64,000 bases of DNA from positions 13,824,410 through 13,888,409 of the forward strand of contig NC_135556.1 of NCBI RefSeq assembly GCF_964340395.1, written 5' to 3'. The stretch comes from Glandiceps talaboti. Its lineage: Eukaryota; Hemichordata; Enteropneusta; Spengelidae. Below the pieces are notes generated by a model, which saw only the letters and a list, made by a program, of their open reading frames with translations, was not told the DNA's origin and did not search any database. The translations under genes were made by a program, and so were the position numbers. Position 1 is the first letter of the stretch, and every line of letters starts with the position of its first letter. This document shows positions 58,072 through 64,000 of the stretch, piece by piece.

Positions 58072-61000
58072 GGAAGTGATATCACGCCAGACTCCAAACC
58101 ATATTTCTGTTAGATGGCGCCAAAAAAGGGTCAGAAAGTGGTCTCATGATAACGGTCACGAAAATCGGGATTTTTTTCTCAGCATGCTCTGCACTACCGA
58201 CAATTCTAATAATTACCAATATTTGTAAAAATGCCAATAATTGTAATAAAAACACGTTTTTCTTCTAAAAAAACAACCATTATAATAATTGCCGAAATTT
58301 GTAATAATTTCTGTGAACTGCAGATGTAATAAAAATTGTCGATATTTTTAGTAAATTTCATTCAAAAACGTAGTGGAATTGCCGATAAATGTCAATTGTA
58401 CATAGTATCCATACTGTCTAGTACTATATCGAGGACAGTTTTGATAAAATTGCACATATGTTATAATGTATAATAAACTGTTCACATTCTTCCCAAACCT
58501 CTAAATCTGACCATTCGTACCCAACTCTTCAGTAAGTGTATACAAAAACATTCAGAATTGTCACATTCTTTTTTAGCATTCCATAAAATGTATAATGATT
58601 AGGCGATCCATCAATAAAAATACTAGCACTGACCACATCTAGGTAGACGACTGAGCAACCGTTTTATTGAATAAGCCAACAAATATATATACATATTACC
58701 ACTATCCCTTATAATATACTGCCCTTTCAGATTTTGTACATTTCATGTTTTATCTCTCGGTTATTTAAATCTCCAGAAATTACATAATAGAGAGATCAAG
58801 CAGAGATTACGCGAATTACGAAAGTGTTTAATACATCGATATCTTTAGAACTATTTTCATGTGACGAATTGAGTGAATTGAGTACCCACCCAATTTATAT
58901 CATTTGATTTATTAACTTCCCATCTTCCAAATTAAAACATGTCAATTCAGACATATCTAGAAAGGAATACAATGCATGAACTACCACAAGTTACGCGTCC
59001 CACCTATTGTACTTGTTTGCATGTGACGTGTGCGCGTTTTATATGTGTCACAGATGACATGTTCATAATTTTAGTAAATTTAGTATTTTTGGCCATACAC
59101 ATGCGTTATGTAAAAATGACAATAAAGATAAATGACACTTGAAACTGGCAGAGGCACTTCACTTCGGGGGGAGTCAAAGAATGAGGCATATATGCTAAGT
59201 GCTTGCCATGGTTCTAGTGTAGACTTTCAACTTGAACATAAACTGTGTGTAGTCTGACCTCATTCCCTTTCAAGTCGGAGTCGATCCCGTGTACGGAGTA
59301 GAGAGAGACTAACACTGATGGAAAAGAGTTACCTTAACATTAGAGGTCTCCCCTTTAATTGTTACGTATGCATCCTACCAGTTACAAAAAATAATATATA
59401 TTTCAAACGAAACGCACCAAACCTCCATACAAATATTCGAAAGGTATTCGAATTTAGTTTTTTCGTAGCCAACAGTGGAATCGCATATAGTTCTTTACTA
59501 ATCAAGTATACTTAAATTAATTCGCTGTGAAATTTGACGGCAAAAGGCGAGGAAATTACTCCAAACTGTGACCTTGTATTCACTAACGAGAAACAAGGCT
59601 AGTTTATCTTCAAATACTGTTAGCTGACAAGATTCTAACATTTCATATCTGCAAGTTTTGATTACACACGGCAGAAGACTTTATCAGTTTTATCTCCTAA
59701 ACTCTGTTTAATCTCTCTAATTAATAACAATATAATTATATATTCACCCTACAACAATTAATTAATGAACATGTGAACAGTATAAAGATCCCAGTATTGA
59801 CCACATTTTGCTATAGTTTTACATAAACTCCATCAAGGTTTCTCAATGTGTCGGATCTAATGACACCATCAATGGTGGGCACAGTGGTCATGGCTACCAT
59901 GACAACCAAACTGAATGAAATTTGAATTAAATCAAACTTTTTGTCAAAAAACTTCAACATGAGATATGAATGGCGTGTGTCAACGGTCTTTTCTAAGTAA
60001 CGAATACAATGACCTGTCCAGAAATGTCTTATCTGGATACCATCATGGTAAATTAAATCAATATATAAATATATTGTATTCTATGTCGAAGGGACATATA
60101 CACATTTCATATCTCCCTCAAGGAATTTCCCGAAGAGGCTGATTAAATTTTACATATCAAATGTGTTTAGGTGGTTACCATGGTAACATGTTTTTGCAAT
60201 CAATTATTTATGTATGTTAATTACTTAAGAATGTGTGGAGAAATGGCAATTTATACAAATAGTTGTATAATATCAGCTGTGCCCCCACAACATTAAAAAC
60301 ATCTTATTACTGAAAATAATGGTAGCCATGGACACTAGGGCCATTTACTTTCCACAGACAATACATGGAGAAATTACTTAAAAGTGATATTATTTCAAAA
60401 GTACTTATCACATCTACATAAATCTTTAAAACCATAGTGCTACATTGAGCATGAAATGAAGTAATTCTGATATTTGTTGCTCGGTTACAATGCTAACCCA
60501 AATTGTGTAATAATATGACATTCAATCATTTAGCCAAGGTATGTAACAATGGTACAGAAATTACACGATTACATGTATACATAAATTACGCAAAGTGGAT
60601 GATAATACAGCTGTTATGGGTCATTACGCTGAAATTTCACGCTTGTGTGATCGCTAAATAGCTCAATGCAATTAGTAGCAGAGCATCATAGACTTAATCT
60701 TATAATATGAAGTTATAATTATAAGTCGTGAGAGTTTCATGTTTCTGCAATCATATTTGGTTGGTGAATTAGAATGTATTCTAGAGGTGGAATTTCGAAA
60801 CAAATTGATATAAATGAGACGAAAAGTAGTTCTATGTTTAAGTGAAAAACTATGCTGAAAAAACAACTGCTCAACAAAAGATCTGATTTGGTTTCGAAAT
60901 GCCGCCAGGAGAATCCTCGCCAACCAAATAAGAAAATTGTCATGAGAAGTTGACGACCACCTTGCTATGCAGTAAATCAACATTTACATGAACATGTAGA

Positions 61001-61080
61001 CCTTAACAATCTGAATGTAACAGTTGTCTGAAGATCGCAGAAGTTTGAAGCTCTTAGCCACAACTGATAACCTCCTAATA

Positions 61081-61083
<3 letters not shown>

Positions 61084-61155
<72 letters not shown>
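61084..61155. repeat. (GT)n microsatellite
   Basis: About 70 bases, matching the GT-rich tract at 50,938-50,982 in copy A. Confidence 0.95.
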
Positions 61156-61158
<3 letters not shown>

Positions 61159-61295
61159 TCTCTTTAGCTTTACAGATATAAAGTTAGCACACCTATAATT
61201 TCGGATCAAGTTCTCTATTCATAAATATTCATAAGTTAGCTTTCTCATAGTGACTTATGATAAGCCAATATACCAATACCAATTGCTTATCATGC

Positions 61296-61501
61296 TTATC
61301 TTCTTGAGTTGTGGCCATAACCATTTCTTGATCTTTGCCTTTCCTTGGTTTTTCTTTGCGCTTCAGGAGTACCGCCGCCTTGTGCTTCAGTAGCCCTTCC
61401 TTTCTTCTTTTCTCTGTATTGCCTTATCAAAATCGCAGCTATCACAACGATGACCAGAAGAGCAATCGGTAGGACAATCTTAAGGGCTGCATAATCAGAT
61501 C
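61296..61501 (-). CDS. Terminal exon of a membrane protein: one transmembrane helix and basic tail
   Basis: After the acceptor at 61,503-61,502 (phase 1) the frame reads GSDYAALKIVLP, then LLVIVVIAAILI (the membrane core), then RQYREKKKGRATEAQ and a basic, Gln/Arg-rich tail to TAA. This is a type I topology if the ectodomain exons lie upstream on the minus strand (beyond 61,501). I found no such exons up to 64,000, so the intron would be long or the gene incomplete. It is the intact counterpart of 51,190-51,355. Confidence 0.6.
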
Positions 61502-61740
61502 CTGGAATGTACAATTTAGCTTTGTGTCATTTAATAAACAAATGTGTATGGAAGTCACTAATACATTCTTTATAATCAATATTTTAAAAAGAAAAACCTG
61601 AAGAAAAAACTGCTTCGCTTCTGTAATTAAATATTTACAAATCCCATTGGAAGACAAAAACTGCGTGGCACATTTGAAATACTTTAGGATAGATCAGTGA
61701 TAATGTTAAAAATCTGCTGACAGCTCTAAAGAATTTATTT

Positions 61741-61777
61741 CATTGTTTGTTTGTTTGTTTGTTTGTTTGTTTGTTTG
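61741..61777. repeat. (TTTG)n microsatellite
   Basis: About nine copies. Confidence 0.9.
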
Positions 61778-62723
61778 GAACGTTCAAAGGAAATGAATAC
61801 TATATCGAAAACACTTTGTCGAAATCCATTAAAATATAGTATTAAGATTTCAGAAATATACCTTTTCTTTCATAATTGTGTAGGTTCTTTCGTGACATAA
61901 TTGTTAGTGTTTCTATTTTCGTTTTAATGGGGAATTCTGCTCTAGGAATTAAATGTATTTTCATAAATGTTCAGTTCGGGAGAGTCATTTTGTGATTTCA
62001 CAGCACGTAATTTTCGCTCGTTTGCCGAGAAACAGGAAATTGAAAATCGCATTCTCCTCGATTTCTCTTTCGGTATAACACCATGTATCATGGGTCTTGG
62101 CAGACATGATTATTCATTAGATGCACCCTGAATATCTTGACACCTAAGAACTTACTTCTTTCTAATAAATAGTCATGAATGATCAATGTGCAAGACATGC
62201 ATCTTATGAATAAGCTTAACTGCTAAGACCTATGACTCGTGGTGTTCCACTGAAAGACAGTGGCCCTGGGGTGAAAAAAACGAGTTTAACTTTAGTTTTT
62301 CGTGGCAACTAAAATTAAAGCGAAATGTGCGTGATGTGAAATCATGAAGTGACTCTTAAGGGCAAAAAGTTTATGAAAATGCCTTTATTTCCTGTATAGC
62401 AAAGACATTACAAATTCTTTACTTGATTAAATTGATACCACAACATATGCGTAAGTTTGTCCCCTTTACACATTTTTTGTTTTCTGGTATTCATCAAGCT
62501 TTTCAAACGCTTCCTTCCAGAACAAGTAAATTAAGTTGTGGAACAAAATGTCTACCACTGTTTTACCATTCATGATACCACATTCATTATGCCATGCATA
62601 GAAGGTGTAGTAGCATGTATTACATGGTATTTACAAGATATTAGTACATCAACGTGAACAAAGGAAGGTAAGGAGGGAGAGATATTGCTGTTTATTATAT
62701 ACATAGACCCTCATATTCCCAGG

Positions 62724-62789
62724 GTGTGACGTTAAAGTATAGTAATATGAAAACCATACATTTCATATTACTATACTTTGACGTCACAC
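62724..62789. repeat. Near-perfect inverted repeat, 29-base arms, 8-base loop
   Basis: Left arm 62,724-62,752 and right arm 62,761-62,789 differ at one base. TATAGTAATATGG is repeated again directly after. It could be a small foldback element or a structured transcript. Confidence 0.85.
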
Positions 62790-62864
62790 TATAGTAATAT
62801 GGTCGGAACTACTTTGAATTATTTGTAAACATCAACCTGTACAGTTACGAACTTAAGATGTTGA

Positions 62865-62907
62865 TGGTGATGATGTTGTTGTTGTTGTTTTTATTATTAT
62901 TATTATT

Positions 62908-62962
<55 letters not shown>
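62865..62962. repeat. (TTG)n/(TTA)n microsatellite
   Basis: Trinucleotide tract of about 98 bases. Confidence 0.95.
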
Positions 62963-62965
<3 letters not shown>

Positions 62966-63914
62966 GAAAATATGGTTTCCTTGCTATTCATGGATTGCCG
63001 AACATCGACCATCATCATCAGTGTAAACAGTGAACAAATACACCTCTTTTGGACACATCTATTGCCTTTCGTACAGCCACTAACGTACGTAGACATGCTA
63101 ACATCAACATCGTAAAACTTCCAGTTGTGATAGATGCGAAACGCAGTGAAATCATTGTCTGTTAAATTCAACTATTGATATAATTTTTAAACCTCTTTTG
63201 ACAATGTGTTTTTGAAAATTTCACAATGTTTTCGACATTTTAACTTGCCTGTGTTGATGTTTTTAGCGTATGATTCTGAGCCGAGTTCTATGCACAAGTC
63301 GGTGTAGGCATCAGTTCGTTAGTCAGTCTCTTGACATGTCTCATATTTTTTCCGATGAAAGTGTCTGTATTTTGTCAAAGAATTAATCACTGCTCTTGAC
63401 AAACGTTCCATCGTTGGCAAATTTTTCCCAACCTGAAAGTCTGTGGTGTAATTTTACTGATCTGAACATATAAGTTAGTGGTGATAGCGACGGCAGCTGT
63501 CGCAATGGTGACTACGTAAACTGATTGAACATAACAGCTAATCGCTGTAGCCCCATCCTTTCATAAAATTATTGCGCGTTCAGCATAAGTTTGAGAATAT
63601 TTCAATTTAAAATTTTCATTATAATAGAAACAAAATAGTGGATCTAATAAATAAATAATCTCCCACCGGTATTTCTCATTCATGCTAAGTCAGCTCGGAC
63701 TCATGACTCCCCTATGTCTGCCTATCGGCTCAGAGGGATACGGCCGACATGAGGGAAATCATTCGTCTTCGATGACATAGCACTCATTCGAAATACCGGT
63801 AGATTATATATAAGTATTACCCAACATTACTCAGTGTATTTGTAACATTTTCCAACGGTTTAGATTTATTCATATTATCATCTGTTAAACAATTATAATT
63901 TAAAAAGATGTGGA

Positions 63915-63919
<5 letters not shown>

Positions 63920-64000
<81 letters not shown>
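63920..64000. repeat. (TA)n microsatellite at window end
   Basis: At least 80 bases; continues past the window. Confidence 0.95.

Larger units (their letters stand above)
57880..61610. repeat. Segmental duplication, copy B
   Basis: Matches 49,400-51,480 in the same order and ends with the intact paralogue of the transmembrane exon. An (AATC)n tract at 57,985-58,072 is longer than the one in copy A. Bases 58,330-60,220 have no counterpart in copy A that I could see and hold no gene I recognise. Confidence 0.75.
61800..64000. other. No gene recognised to the window end
   Basis: AT-rich sequence with a 29-base inverted repeat at 62,724, a TTG/TTA tract at 62,865-62,962 and a terminal TA tract from about 63,920. 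No splice-bounded exon was found on either strand. Confidence 0.5.

Overview
This is a gene-poor, repeat-rich, AT-rich animal nuclear window. Coding is split into short exons with GT-AG introns. Dinucleotide to tetranucleotide microsatellites are abundant, there is a non-LTR retrotransposon, and none of the coding is laid out as operons. The families present point to a marine invertebrate (invertebrate deuterostome or lophotrochozoan): an IFI44-like GTPase, a LINE whose first protein carries a 2A-like motif and a PHD-like zinc finger, and a possible tectonin-like propeller protein with a transmembrane tail. I cannot name the species.

Positions 1-46,300 are an imperfect tandem array of four units. 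A complete unit seems to hold (i) a plus-strand IFI44-like GTPase; (ii) a spacer with CRE-like, TATA-like and RFX X-box-like motifs and a SINE-like repeat; (iii) a minus-strand IFI44-like GTPase; and (iv), head-to-head with it, a plus-strand four-exon gene. Gene (iv) encodes an N-terminal alpha/beta domain followed by two related helical domains, one per exon. Unit 1 (about 2.2-14.4 kb, plus the GTPase at 39-2640) is the only intact one. Its minus-strand GTPase (exons 8539-6940) and the 538-residue four-exon protein (10314-14223) both splice in frame. Unit 2 (14.5-28 kb) lost exons 1-2 of gene (iv) and most of its GTPase, and carries a LINE interrupted by a DNA transposon. Unit 3 (29.1-37.7 kb) keeps exons 1-3 of gene (iv), but exon 4 is ruined. 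Unit 4 (38.0-46.3 kb) lacks exon 1, has a damaged exon 2, and keeps exons 3-4 open.

From 46.3 to 64 kb the content changes. The minus strand carries a decayed gene for a possible tectonin-like propeller ectodomain with a Thr/Ser/Pro-rich stalk (57,535-55,021) and a candidate transmembrane exon at 51,355-51,190. A paralogous, undamaged transmembrane exon lies at 61,501-61,296. Both transmembrane exons sit in a segmental duplication of roughly 2-3.7 kb (49.4-51.5 kb and 57.9-61.6 kb). The rest is non-coding sequence with microsatellites.

The most interesting system is the repeated head-to-head pair of an IFI44-like GTPase and the four-exon protein of unknown family. It looks like a birth-and-death cluster of the kind seen in immune gene families. 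That interpretation is inference; the gene models rest on splice-site phase agreement and on comparison between copies inside the window.
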